Shown here: positions 1 through 6,925 of the stretch, one piece after another
Position numbering within the stretch: the first letter of the stretch is position 1
Layout: every line of letters begins with the position of its first letter
NCBI GenBank assembly: GCA_029013165.1
Contig: JAQXMV010000136.1
Location: forward strand, 1-15,089
Direction of reading: 5' to 3'
Length of the DNA: 15,089 bases
From: Oscillospiraceae bacterium
Lineage (GTDB): Bacteria; Bacillota; Clostridia; Oscillospirales; Acutalibacteraceae
Notes under the pieces: model-generated
The model's input: the letters and a program-made list of their open reading frames with translations, nothing else
Told to the model about the DNA's origin: nothing
The model's database searches: none
Program-made: the position numbers and the translations under genes

Positions 1-561
1 GTTTTCCAGCGCATAGGTTCTTTCACGGCCGAGAAGCTGAATGATCATGGAATAAAGATACTCGGCGCCGGAGCCGATGATCACCTGCTGAGGCGCCACG
101 GTTATGCCGCAGCTTCGGGCAAGATAGGCGCACAGGGCAAGTCTCAGTTCGGGACAGCCGTGATTCGGCGACTTGACCAGCAGCTTATCTTCATAATTGA
201 GAATCACCTTTCTCATGGCTTTGGCCAGCACACTGTAAGGAAACAGGGTGTTTGCGCTGTGCGTATGGATTTTCGGCGCAGCCGGACTGAAGCCTGCCTC
301 ACTGAAAACCTGAAAGTCGCTTTCTTTATAGATAACGAAATATCCGCTTCTTTCCCGGGACTCGATATAGCCCTCATCACAGAGCATTGCATAGGCGTGC
401 TCCACGGGAACAACGCTGACGCCGGTTTCCGCCGCCAGCAGCCGTTTAGAGGGAAGCTTACTGCCATAAGAATAAGCGCCGCTGACAATATCCGACTTCA
501 ACTGATCGTATATCTGAGAATATGCCGTTTCCGCTTGACTTTTATCGACACTGTATTTCAT
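1..561 (-). CDS. MocR/PdxR-type GntR regulator with aminotransferase-like domain, partial (C-terminus outside window)
   Basis: I translated the minus strand from an ATG at 561-559; the frame stays open for 187 codons to the left edge, so the C-terminal part is missing. Residues about 10-78 form a GntR-type winged helix (AETAYSQIYDQLKSDIVSG, then KLPSKRLLAAETGVS and the wing ESRERSGYFV). From about residue 110 the start of a fold-type I PLP aminotransferase domain is visible (FPYSVLAKAMRKVI, then HGCPELRLALCAYLARSCGI and VIIGSGAEYLYSMI). Known family members are about 450-480 residues, bind pyridoxal phosphate as effector, and often control a divergent gene. The neighbour in the opposite direction is an ECF S component, which suggests that operon as target. 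The GGAG nearest the ATG is about 16 bases away, so the start is a little uncertain. The catalytic lysine lies outside the window. Confidence 0.9.
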   Translation of the reverse strand, partial: MKYSVDKSQAETAYSQIYDQLKSDIVSGAYSYGSKLPSKRLLAAETGVSVVPVEHAYAMLCDEGYIESRERSGYFVIYKESDFQVFSEAGFSPAAPKIHTHSANTLFPYSVLAKAMRKVILNYEDKLLVKSPNHGCPELRLALCAYLARSCGITVAPQQVIIGSGAEYLYSMIIQLLGRERTYALEN

Positions 562-568
562 CTGGTTA

Positions 569-621
569 TATACAATACTCCTGTTTTGATTATTCCATTA
601 TTATCAGGGACATTATACAAT
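569..621. promoter_or_regulatory. Direct repeats TATACAAT, candidate MocR operator
   Basis: The octamer TATACAAT occurs at 569-576 and again at 614-621 in the same direction, 45 bases start to start. The second copy overlaps the -10 element of the regulator's own promoter, the first lies just before its start codon. MocR proteins such as GabR are known to bind pairs of direct repeats as dimers, so autoregulation through these sites is a reasonable inference. AT-rich octamers recur by chance, so this stays tentative. Confidence 0.35.
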
Positions 622-640
622 GTTTTCACGCACTTGTAAA
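612..640 (-). promoter_or_regulatory. Sigma-A-type promoter of the MocR gene
   Basis: On the minus strand TTTACA (640-635) and TATAAT (617-612) are separated by exactly 17 bases, a near-consensus housekeeping promoter. The transcript would start near 605 and leave a leader of about 44 bases before the ATG at 561. I found no equally good promoter on the plus strand for the divergent operon. Confidence 0.7.
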
Positions 641-703
641 GTGGCAAAATCAATAACTTTTGAAAGGTTTGGTGTTATTTTTCACCGAAAAAAGGTGTCC
701 ATC

Positions 704-1204
704 ATGAAAAAAATTCAAAAGATCGCTTTAACCGGTCTCTTTGCCGCCATGATAACCGTAATGACCGCCTATATTTGTCACATTCCCGTCGGCACCAACG
801 GCGGATATGTCCATTTCGGCGACGCACTGATCTATCTGGCAGCCGGTCTCCTACCCATGCCTTATGCCATTGCCGCTGCGGCCATCGGCGGCGGCCTTGC
901 GGACCTGCTCACAGCTCCGGTCTGGGCCATTTCCACCATCATCATCAAGTCGGCCATCTGCCTGCCCTTCACCGCGAAAAAAGAAAAGATCATTTGTCCG
1001 CGCAATGTGATCGCACTGGTCATCAGTGGGGCGATCACCATTCTCGGCTACGCCGTGGCGGAAGGCATTATGTTCGGCAACTGGGCCGCGGCTTTCGCCG
1101 GCGCCACAGGCAGTCTCGTTCAGGCCGGCGGCAGTGCGGTAATCTTCCTCGTGCTGGGCTTTGCCCTTGACAAGGCCAACATCAGAAAATTCATGAAAAA
1201 TTGA
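704..1204 (+). CDS. ECF-transporter substrate-binding (S) component, small integral membrane protein
   Basis: This 166-residue hydrophobic protein has about five to six membrane segments. The ATG at 704 is chosen over an upstream in-frame ATG at 620 because AAAGGTG (691-697) lies 6 bases before it and the extra 28 residues look like translated leader. The segment YVHFGDALIYLAAGLLP and the Gly/Ala-rich AIAAAAIGGGLADLL are typical of S components of energy-coupling factor transporters, which capture a vitamin or similar micronutrient and work with shared EcfA/EcfA'/EcfT subunits; those are not in the window. I recall this subgroup as TIGR04002-like, often beside a small radical SAM gene, and such a gene follows here. 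Substrate unknown; the divergent PLP-type regulator hints at vitamin B6 or amine metabolism, but that is inference only. Confidence 0.85.
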   Translation: MKKIQKIALTGLFAAMITVMTAYICHIPVGTNGGYVHFGDALIYLAAGLLPMPYAIAAAAIGGGLADLLTAPVWAISTIIIKSAICLPFTAKKEKIICPRNVIALVISGAITILGYAVAEGIMFGNWAAAFAGATGSLVQAGGSAVIFLVLGFALDKANIRKFMKN

Positions 1205-1214
1205 GGTGTATCCC

Positions 1215-1817
1215 ATGGAAAACATTGTCTATTCCTTTGAAAACTCCGTCTATCTGAACCTGACGAATAAGTGCTGCTGCGCCTGCACATTCTGCATTCG
1301 CAACCAGATGGACGGCCTCGGCTCTGCCGATTCTCTCTGGCTGAAAAAGGAGCCCACCCAGCAGGAAATCAACGAAGCCATTGACAACTTTGATTGGCAG
1401 GGTCAGAAAGAGGTGGTCTTCTGCGGCTACGGCGAACCCACCTGCGCTCTTGACAAACTGCTGGAAACAGCGAAATATATCCGCAGCAAAATGGATGTCA
1501 AGTTGCGTCTGAACACCAACGGTCTGAGCGACCTGATCAACAAAAAGGAGACGGCAAAGCTCCTGAGCGAAGCCGTGGATGAAATATCCATCAGCCTCAA
1601 TGCCCCTGATGAGGAGGCTTACCTTGCCGTCACCAGACCCGTTTTCGGAAAAGGCGCCTTTGAGGCCATGCTGAAATTCGCCTCTGAGTGTAAAGAATAT
1701 GCCAAATCGGTCAAGCTGACGGTGGTCGATACCATTCCCGAAGAGCAGATCGAAGCCTCCAAAGCATTGGCCGATTCTCTCGGTATTCCGCTGAGAGTCC
1801 GTGAGTTTTCCGACTGA
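1215..1817 (+). CDS. Small radical SAM protein (TatD-linked / TIGR04100-like group)
   Basis: The ATG at 1215 follows GAGGTG (1203-1208) by 6 bases; a GTG at 1206 lies inside this ribosome binding site and is not used as start. The 200-residue protein carries the radical SAM cluster motif CxxxCxxC as C20, C24 and C27 (sequence KCCCACTFC, with extra cysteines at 21 and 22). Other family marks are VVFCGYGEPT (SAM-binding GGE-like motif), RLNTNG and ISISLNAPD. It ends about where the minimal partial TIM barrel ends and has no SPASM or other accessory cysteine domain. The spacing of 10 bases from the S-component stop shows an operon, and a terminator follows closely. The reaction is unknown; the pairing suggests that the enzyme acts on the substance imported by the S component or uses it as a cofactor precursor. 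Confidence 0.88.
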   Translation: MENIVYSFENSVYLNLTNKCCCACTFCIRNQMDGLGSADSLWLKKEPTQQEINEAIDNFDWQGQKEVVFCGYGEPTCALDKLLETAKYIRSKMDVKLRLNTNGLSDLINKKETAKLLSEAVDEISISLNAPDEEAYLAVTRPVFGKGAFEAMLKFASECKEYAKSVKLTVVDTIPEEQIEASKALADSLGIPLRVREFSD

Positions 1818-1840
1818 GTTTTCCTTTTTATATTATTATA

Positions 1841-1877
1841 TGCACCCGTTCACATCCGTGAAGCGGGTGCATTTTTT
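1841..1877 (+). terminator. Intrinsic terminator of the S component / radical SAM operon
   Basis: TGCACCCG-TTCAC pairs with GTGAA-(G)-CGGGTGCA around an ATCC loop, one base bulged, and is followed by six T at 1872-1877. It begins 23 bases after the radical SAM stop. The WYL gene, coming from the other side, ends at 1877, so on the minus strand the same hairpin, followed by an AT-rich stretch, may act as a weaker terminator for it. Confidence 0.9.
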
Positions 1878-2881
1878 CAGGAGTATAGGGCAGCGATCTC
1901 CTCGGCGCGGCTTTTGATTTTTTTGCGCAGACTTTGCGGCTCGATCACCTCGATCTTGTCTCCGAACTGCATGACCCAGGAAACCAAGCCCTCGCTGACA
2001 ACGCATTTTGTAATCAGCATAAAGCGGTTTTCACTGCCGCCGACCCGGATGGTGGCGTCAGTACCGAAACGATCGAGTATTTCCTCAAGGATACTGCTGT
2101 CGCAGGAGATCTCCAGCGTCTGGGTATCGCCGCTGAACATATTGAAAATCTTGCCGGAATAATCTGCCGAGTCAAAATAACTGCGGTAGGGCGAAACCTC
2201 GGAAAAGCTGCGGGCTCTCTCCTCGAGAATTTCCACCTTTTTCATGCGGTCTATCCTCGTGTGCATCAGGTTGTCATATTTCTGATTGTTACCGATGAGA
2301 TAATAATGATCGCCGTTCCAGATCATGGCATAGGGGCTGACGGTGAATTCCTTTTCATCGGTGATGACCTTGCTTTCCTCCATGTCCAGCCGGCGCTTGA
2401 TATAGGTGAAAGAGATGCGTTTGCCGGACTGAATGGCGCGGTTGATGATGTCAATATTATAGTATATCTCCTCGTTGGTGCACTTGTGCCGTTTCTCGAT
2501 GTAGACCTGGCGCTCCAACATTTTCGCCTGAGAGCCGCTGCAAAGAGTGCTGATTTTGGAAATCAGCTCCTTGGTTTTTTTCGGCGTGATAAAATTAGCC
2601 GCCTGAACGGCATCAATGAGCAGTCGCAGTTCCGGCAGTTCAAAGTCACGGCTGCAAATACAGTAGCCGGTTTTAGGCTGCCTGACGGAAATGATATCCA
2701 TGCCGTATTCCTTGAGGGTTTTCACATCGCTGTAGATGGATTTCCTTTCACAGGAGATACCCTTATCCTCCAGCATATCGGCAATGTCGTCCACGCTCAC
2801 CGGATTATCCTCGTCGCTTGCCTTTTCGAGATATTCCTTGATATAGAGCAGTTTCATTTTGGTGTATCCTCTGTCTGCCAC
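1877..2881 (-). CDS. WYL-domain transcriptional regulator
   Basis: This 334-residue protein starts with GTG at 2881-2879; AAGGAGA lies 7 bases before it, which supports this start over the internal Met at residue 9. Residues about 9-78 form a DeoR-like winged helix (MKLLYIKEYLEKASDED, then the recognition region CERKSIYSDVKTLKEYGM). Residues about 140-215 form the WYL domain, with the family motif seen as DHYYLIGNN, and residues about 300-330 form the usual C-terminal WCX extension (SWVMQFGDKIEVIEP). Known WYL regulators sense ligands, in some cases nucleic acids, and can activate or repress. Neither neighbour identifies its target. It lies downstream of the glycosidase gene on the same strand, 72 bases away, with a hairpin between, so it may be partly read through or have its own promoter. 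Confidence 0.92.
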   Translation of the reverse strand: MADRGYTKMKLLYIKEYLEKASDEDNPVSVDDIADMLEDKGISCERKSIYSDVKTLKEYGMDIISVRQPKTGYCICSRDFELPELRLLIDAVQAANFITPKKTKELISKISTLCSGSQAKMLERQVYIEKRHKCTNEEIYYNIDIINRAIQSGKRISFTYIKRRLDMEESKVITDEKEFTVSPYAMIWNGDHYYLIGNNQKYDNLMHTRIDRMKKVEILEERARSFSEVSPYRSYFDSADYSGKIFNMFSGDTQTLEISCDSSILEEILDRFGTDATIRVGGSENRFMLITKCVVSEGLVSWVMQFGDKIEVIEPQSLRKKIKSRAEEIAALYS

Positions 2882-2900
2882 GGTGTCATCTCCTTTTCAT

Positions 2901-2942
2901 TTTAAATTTTAAAGAAAACACAGAGACAGTCCCTGTGTTTTC
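2901..2942 (-). terminator. Probable terminator behind the glycoside hydrolase gene
   Basis: GAAAACACAG (2914-2923) and CTGTGTTTTC (2933-2942) form a perfect 10-pair stem with a 9-base loop. On the minus strand it begins 11 bases after the glycosidase stop and is followed by TTTAAAATTT. The T tract is interrupted, so some read-through into the WYL gene is likely. On the plus strand the same stem is followed by TTTTCTTT, but no plus-strand gene ends here. Confidence 0.65.
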
Positions 2943-2953
2943 TTTTCTTTGTT

Positions 2954-4720
2954 TTAATATGTAAGCTTAGAATTGATCTCTCGGATCATGTTCTCATCGA
3001 GCTTGACGATTTCGCGGTCATAAGAAAGGATACCGTTGACCTCGAACTCCACATCGGAGACCTGGGTGTAAACCGTCGCGCAAAGACCTTTTTTGATCTG
3101 CGGAATGACCTGCTTTTCGTGGAGCTTTCGGTAAGCCTCGGAGAGACTTTCCTTGCTGGAATACATCTGATAGCCGAAGCTCTTTTCCCAGTTCCAGACA
3201 TGATTCCTGAGCTTTTGGCTGTATCCGCCGTATTCGCTCAACACAATGGGTCTGCCGTCATATTTCGGCAGCACCACCGGCAGAATATATTTATGCATAC
3301 TCTTGAAGTCACAGCCCTTCTGATCATACCAACCGCTGGCGTGGTCGACGAACCGGGAGGGATCATAGGCTTTGATGGCATCACCGATGCGCTTGGCGTC
3401 AAACTGACCCCAGGCCTCATTAAAGGGCACCCAACAGCAGATCGCCGTACTGTTATAAAGGCAGTCGATCATTTCAAAGAGTTCATCCTCAAACTGGATT
3501 CTCCACTCGATTTTTTCACGCTTGAAGAGCTTATAGCAGTTATCCTTTTTGGTGATATTCACCACAGGGCTCAAAACTGTATAAAGATTCGGAAGAGCGC
3601 CGGCGTAAAAATTGTCCAAAGGCTGTCCGCCGCTGACCATGTCCTGCCAGACCAACATACCGAGTCTGTCGCAGTGATAGTACCAGCGGTCACTCTCGAT
3701 TTTAATGTGCTTGCGCAGCATATTATAGCCCAGCTCTTTCATCTTGGCAATGTCATAGATCATCGCCTCATCGGTGGGCGGCGTCATACCGCCGTCGCTC
3801 CAGTAACCCTGATCCAGCAGACCTTTCTGGAAATAGGGTTCATTATTGAGGAAAAGTCTGTTATATCCCTCATATTCGCCGATACTGAACTTCCTCATGC
3901 CGAAATAGCCTTTGACGCTATCTGTGACCTTGTCATCTTTTTTCAGCTCGAGGATAAAATCATAGAGGAAGGGAGACTCCGGTGACCAGAGTTTGGCGTC
4001 GGTGATCTCCACGGTGTCATCGGCGGAAATCGCCTTTTCAGCCACGACATTTTCGCCGTCATAGACCCTGATGGTCAGCTCTCCCGCACCGGCAATGTCC
4101 GTTTTGATCGCCAGCAGACTGCGGTCGATATCCGGCGTCAGTTTATAGCCTTTGATATAATTTTCGTCAACGGCCTCCATCCATACGGTTTTCCAGATAC
4201 CCGAGGTGGAAGTGTACCAGAAACCGTGGGACTTGCTCGCCTGCTTACCCCGGTTCTGCCAGCCCTCATCGGTGGGGTCATAGGCACGAACCACCAGCTC
4301 ATTTTCGCCCGAAATCAGCCACCGGGTAATATCCAGCGTAAAGGGGCAGTAACCGCCGAGGTGGGAACCTGCCTTTTCTCCGTTGATATAGACGCTGCAA
4401 TCCCAGTCAACGGCTCCGAAATGAAGCAGAACTCTCTTGCCGGCAAAGGACTGAGGCAAGGTGAATTTTTTCCGGTACCAGAGAGCCTCTTCGGCGCTGA
4501 CTCTGCGGCAAACGCCTGACAGGCAGCTTTCCACGGCAAAAGGCACTCTGATTTTCGTGGTATATTCCTCGCACCATTCGTCAGCATCAGCCGTCACGGC
4601 AAAATCATACATGCCGTTGAGGCAGAGCCAGTTGTCTCTGACCATCTGCGGACGGGGATATTCAGCTAAGGGTAGGTCGCACATAGCTTCCTGTGCCCAG
4701 CGGGTTGTCAATGTCATCAT
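2954..4720 (-). CDS. Glycoside hydrolase family 2 enzyme (beta-galactosidase / beta-glucuronidase type)
   Basis: This 588-residue protein has the three usual GH2 parts. An N-terminal sugar-binding jelly roll spans about 25-185 (WYRKKFTLP, VYINGEKAGSHLGGYCPF). An Ig-like sandwich spans about 190-285 (LWSPESPFLY, FGMRKF), and a TIM barrel runs from about 286 (GYNMLRKHIKIESDRWYYHCDRLG). The acid/base is predicted as E435 in FNEAWGQ and the nucleophile as E496 in VLSEYGG, following the known retaining mechanism. It is shorter than LacZ and close to GH2 enzymes of about 600 residues. There is no signal peptide, so it should act on imported sugars in the cytoplasm; substrate not determinable. AAAGGAG is 10 bases before the first of two ATGs. 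The gene starts 24 bases after the SH3b-protein stop, so the two are probably co-transcribed, though no functional link is evident. Confidence 0.93.
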   Translation of the reverse strand: MMTLTTRWAQEAMCDLPLAEYPRPQMVRDNWLCLNGMYDFAVTADADEWCEEYTTKIRVPFAVESCLSGVCRRVSAEEALWYRKKFTLPQSFAGKRVLLHFGAVDWDCSVYINGEKAGSHLGGYCPFTLDITRWLISGENELVVRAYDPTDEGWQNRGKQASKSHGFWYTSTSGIWKTVWMEAVDENYIKGYKLTPDIDRSLLAIKTDIAGAGELTIRVYDGENVVAEKAISADDTVEITDAKLWSPESPFLYDFILELKKDDKVTDSVKGYFGMRKFSIGEYEGYNRLFLNNEPYFQKGLLDQGYWSDGGMTPPTDEAMIYDIAKMKELGYNMLRKHIKIESDRWYYHCDRLGMLVWQDMVSGGQPLDNFYAGALPNLYTVLSPVVNITKKDNCYKLFKREKIEWRIQFEDELFEMIDCLYNSTAICCWVPFNEAWGQFDAKRIGDAIKAYDPSRFVDHASGWYDQKGCDFKSMHKYILPVVLPKYDGRPIVLSEYGGYSQKLRNHVWNWEKSFGYQMYSSKESLSEAYRKLHEKQVIPQIKKGLCATVYTQVSDVEFEVNGILSYDREIVKLDENMIREINSKLTY

Positions 4721-4744
4721 AGTGTATTTTCTCCTTTTATGCTG

Positions 4745-6604
4745 TTATTTCAAATAAGCCGTTGATACCCAGCCCATATATCCGTAGGTAGGATCAATGA
4801 TATATACCCAGCCGCTGACGCCGTTCTTGTAACCGACGACCTTCACGGGATAGTCAATGGGGATCAGTCCGACCTTGCCGTAGCTGGTGGAGGGACCCTT
4901 TCTGACATTCAGTCCGTTTGTGGTGTACATGGTTTTCGGTGAAGAATACTTGACATCGGGAGCGACAGTGCCGCTGGCCTGTGTGGTGGCCTGGGTCTGA
5001 GGTCTGCTCTCAGCGAGAAGGCCTGCGCTGACCCAACCGTATACGCCGTAGCGGTTACTCCTGACATAACAGAAACCGTTTTCCTTGGCCAGCACCTTCA
5101 CATCAGCACCCTTTGAAAGAGAAACCACTCGCTCATAGCTTTTGGCAGGACCGCTACGCATATTGGTTCCCTCGGCGGTCACATAGGCCGTGTAGCTCTT
5201 GGAAAGGTAAGCGGCCGGCTTCTTGACAGCAACATTGTTGATACCGTAGGGATCTGTCGTGGTGGTCGGTTTCGTTGTAGTCGGTTTGGTTGTGGTCGGC
5301 TTTGTCGTAGTCGGCCTCGTTGTGGTCGGTTTTGTCGTAGTTGGTTTTGTCGTTGTCGGTTTGGTGGTTGTCACCGGCTTTGTGGTGGTCGGGTTGGTGG
5401 TTACAGCTTTGGTGGTCGTTGTGTTCTTTGTCGCACTCTCAGAGGTTGTGACCACAGCCGGAATGTCGGCCGTTGTGCTTTCTGCTGCCTTGTCGGTTGT
5501 TGCGTCAGTAGTTTCTGCTTCTGTGGTTTCTTCCGTTGTAGCTTCTGTCGTGGCTTCCGTGGTGGCCTCGGTGGTGTTTTCCGTGGTGAAAGGATCCGTG
5601 GTCGCTTCGGTCTGCTCATCGGTGGTGGAAGAATTCACACCGGGCAAAGTCACCGTCGGCTTATTCTCGGAAAAATACTTCACGGCAAAGGCCGCAACAC
5701 CGGCGATCAGTATGATCGCGACGGCAGCACCGAGAATCGACTCGATTCTCATGCCTTTTTTCTTCGGAGGATTGCTTTCGTCGGAAACAACCGGTATCGC
5801 ATCCGCTTCGGCCTCAGCCGGGGCTTCATCGGCAGCTCTTTCGGCTTCGGGAGCCGTCTTGTCCTCTATTTCTCCCAGTTCCTCCAGCTCATACATATTG
5901 GTGATTTTCTTATATTTTGCACCGTCTTCGCGCTTCGGTTTTTTGTTTTTCTTTTTCTTGTTTTTCTTCTCCTTGGCCGAAAGGATCAGGCTGTCGCTTT
6001 TATCCTCCTCGGCCGTAACGGTCTTAGGCTCGCTACGGTGCTCAGCGAGATATTCCTCATGCTCTCCGTAAACCACATTGGCGGTGGGGACTCGGATTTC
6101 CAGCGGAGCCTGCTCGTCGGAAACGGCGTTATCCTCTGCCTCCGGCAAAGCATCTGACGAAATCGTATCCGAGCTTTCCGTTGCCGGCTCCTCATCGGGA
6201 ATCGGGCTGAGAATGTCTTCATTGTCTGCCTGTACCGGTATGGGTTCTTCGACAGCAGGCGCAATCACCGGCTCTTCAGCGCGGTTCTGCGCAAGGGCCT
6301 CTGCTCTCTCCTGCTCGGAGGTTTTGATCGGCTCCGGTATTTTGAGGTCAAATTCAGGCAGACTGACAACGAACTCAACCTTTTCCTCTGTGGGATCCGC
6401 CTGAAGCTCCCTCGCCGTTTCTTCCGCCGGTTCCGAATCCGGCCGTGTGTTATTGCTCTTGAAAACATTATATACCGATTCGATCACACGATCGGTTTGG
6501 GCGTCGTTTTTTTGCTCTTCACTTTCCAGATTGATGATCATACCGCACTGTGGGCAAACCGCAGTGCCTTTCTCCAGTTCACAGCCGCAAATCTGACACT
6601 TCAT
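4745..6604 (-). CDS. Membrane-anchored protein: zinc ribbon, Lys-rich stretch, one TM helix, Thr-rich stalk, two SH3b domains
   Basis: This 619-residue protein has a modular build. Residues 3-20 form a zinc ribbon with cysteines 3, 6, 17 and 20 (CQIC ... CPQC). Residues about 25-280 are acidic and low-complexity, with a Lys-rich patch at 211-225. One transmembrane helix lies at about 289-310 (ILGAAVAIILIAGVAAFAVKY). A Thr-rich region at 326-450 holds TTEA and then TTTKP repeats. Two bacterial SH3 domains follow at about 470-530 (TNMRSGPAKSYERVVSL, YGWVSAGLL) and 557-618 (GLNVRKGPSTSYGKVGLI, GYMGWVSTAYLK). The positive patch before the helix predicts an inside N-terminus and outside C-terminus, with the SH3b pair likely facing peptidoglycan. 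A cell-wall sensor or anchoring role is inference; no catalytic domain is present. The first gene of its operon, with a promoter candidate about 100 bases upstream. Confidence 0.88.
   Translation of the reverse strand: MKCQICGCELEKGTAVCPQCGMIINLESEEQKNDAQTDRVIESVYNVFKSNNTRPDSEPAEETARELQADPTEEKVEFVVSLPEFDLKIPEPIKTSEQERAEALAQNRAEEPVIAPAVEEPIPVQADNEDILSPIPDEEPATESSDTISSDALPEAEDNAVSDEQAPLEIRVPTANVVYGEHEEYLAEHRSEPKTVTAEEDKSDSLILSAKEKKNKKKKNKKPKREDGAKYKKITNMYELEELGEIEDKTAPEAERAADEAPAEAEADAIPVVSDESNPPKKKGMRIESILGAAVAIILIAGVAAFAVKYFSENKPTVTLPGVNSSTTDEQTEATTDPFTTENTTEATTEATTEATTEETTEAETTDATTDKAAESTTADIPAVVTTSESATKNTTTTKAVTTNPTTTKPVTTTKPTTTKPTTTKPTTTRPTTTKPTTTKPTTTKPTTTTDPYGINNVAVKKPAAYLSKSYTAYVTAEGTNMRSGPAKSYERVVSLSKGADVKVLAKENGFCYVRSNRYGVYGWVSAGLLAESRPQTQATTQASGTVAPDVKYSSPKTMYTTNGLNVRKGPSTSYGKVGLIPIDYPVKVVGYKNGVSGWVYIIDPTYGYMGWVSTAYLK
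5255..5404 (-). repeat. In-frame 15-base tandem repeat encoding (T-T-T-K-P)n
   Basis: About eight units of a 15-base motif encode Thr-Thr-Thr-Lys-Pro, with one Arg variant and edge copies that begin with Val or contain Asn. On the plus strand it reads as recurring GTCGGTTTYGTYGTR. Third-base differences between units show that they are not recent perfect copies. It forms the stalk between the membrane helix and the SH3b domains; copy number may vary between strains. Confidence 0.9.
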
Positions 6605-6690
6605 AATATCCTATCACTCCCGTTTTGTTAGACTTCTTTATGTTTTTTGCAGTGTGATTTTTTCCTAAAAAGGGGCGAAAAACCACTTCA

Positions 6691-6700
6691 CTGTATACAG
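6691..6700. promoter_or_regulatory. Perfect palindrome CTGTATACAG at the predicted transcription start
   Basis: The ten-base perfect palindrome lies directly behind the candidate -10 box of the SH3b operon, where a repressor would block initiation. No regulator can be named, and a palindrome of this size can arise by chance. Confidence 0.3.
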
Positions 6701-6704
6701 ATAT

Positions 6705-6733
6705 ATGATAACATACACCGCATTTGATTGCAA
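6705..6733 (-). promoter_or_regulatory. Candidate promoter of the zinc-ribbon/SH3b - GH2 operon
   Basis: On the minus strand TTGCAA (6733-6728) and TATCAT (6710-6705) are 17 bases apart, matching 4 of 6 and 5 of 6 consensus bases. Transcription would start near 6698, giving a leader of about 95 bases. An AGGA lies 4 bases before the ATG at 6604, with a stronger GGGAG further out. Confidence 0.45.
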
Positions 6734-6775
6734 GGGAAAAATGATGAAAAGAGCAATGGAAACCTTACTTTTTTG

Positions 6776-6811
6776 TCGCAATTTTATAAGGAATTTCATA
6801 AAATTCCGCGA
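6776..6811. repeat. AT-rich inverted repeat with two exclusive foldings
   Basis: TCGC-AATTTTAT pairs with ATAAAATT-(CC)-GCGA, 12 pairs with a two-base bulge. Alternatively the centre GGAATTT (6790-6796) pairs with AAATTCC (6801-6807). No T tract follows on either strand, so it is not a standard terminator. Confidence 0.45.
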
Positions 6812-6837
6812 CTTCTTACCGTGAATATTTACCATAA

Positions 6838-6869
6838 ATGCAATAGCGGCGCCGAACACGCGGCACCGC
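6838..6869 (-). terminator. Possible terminator of the vWA/RiPP-like operon
   Basis: On the minus strand GCGGTGCCG and CGGCGCCGC pair over nine positions with one G-U, around a CGTGTT loop, followed by TATTGCATTT. The stem is strong but the T tract is poor. It lies about 120 bases after the PqqD-like stop and is the best candidate for the operon end; efficiency is doubtful. Confidence 0.3.
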
Positions 6870-6925
6870 TGAGACTGTCGATAATACTTTTTCTGACAAG
6901 CTAACGGCGCCGAACGCCCCGCACC
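6847..6925. repeat. Two copies of a GC-rich motif, CGGCGCCGAA-N6-GCACC
   Basis: The motif occurs at 6847-6867 and 6905-6925, 58 bases start to start. All fifteen fixed bases are identical and only the six-base centre differs (CACGCG against CGCCCC). Each copy contains the palindrome CGGCGCCG. The stretch is much richer in GC than the AT-rich sequence on its left. Confidence 0.6.

Noticed and set aside
213..488. 91-codon minus-strand reading frame inside the MocR gene
   Set aside because: It is in another frame of the clear GntR/aminotransferase coding sequence.
1934..2905. 323-codon plus-strand reading frame
   Set aside because: It is antisense to the WYL regulator, whose winged helix and WYL motifs are clear.
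3119..3985. 288-codon plus-strand reading frame
   Set aside because: It is antisense to the GH2 gene, which has both catalytic glutamates in canonical motifs.
5255..5404. CRISPR-like array
   Set aside because: The repeats are 15 bases, without spacers, and encode an in-frame protein stalk.
5259..6071. Long plus-strand reading frame rich in Val/Ser opposite the SH3b-protein gene
   Set aside because: It is the mirror of the Thr/Lys/Pro repeats of the minus-strand gene; low-complexity Val-Gly-Phe repeats are a by-product of the opposite strand.
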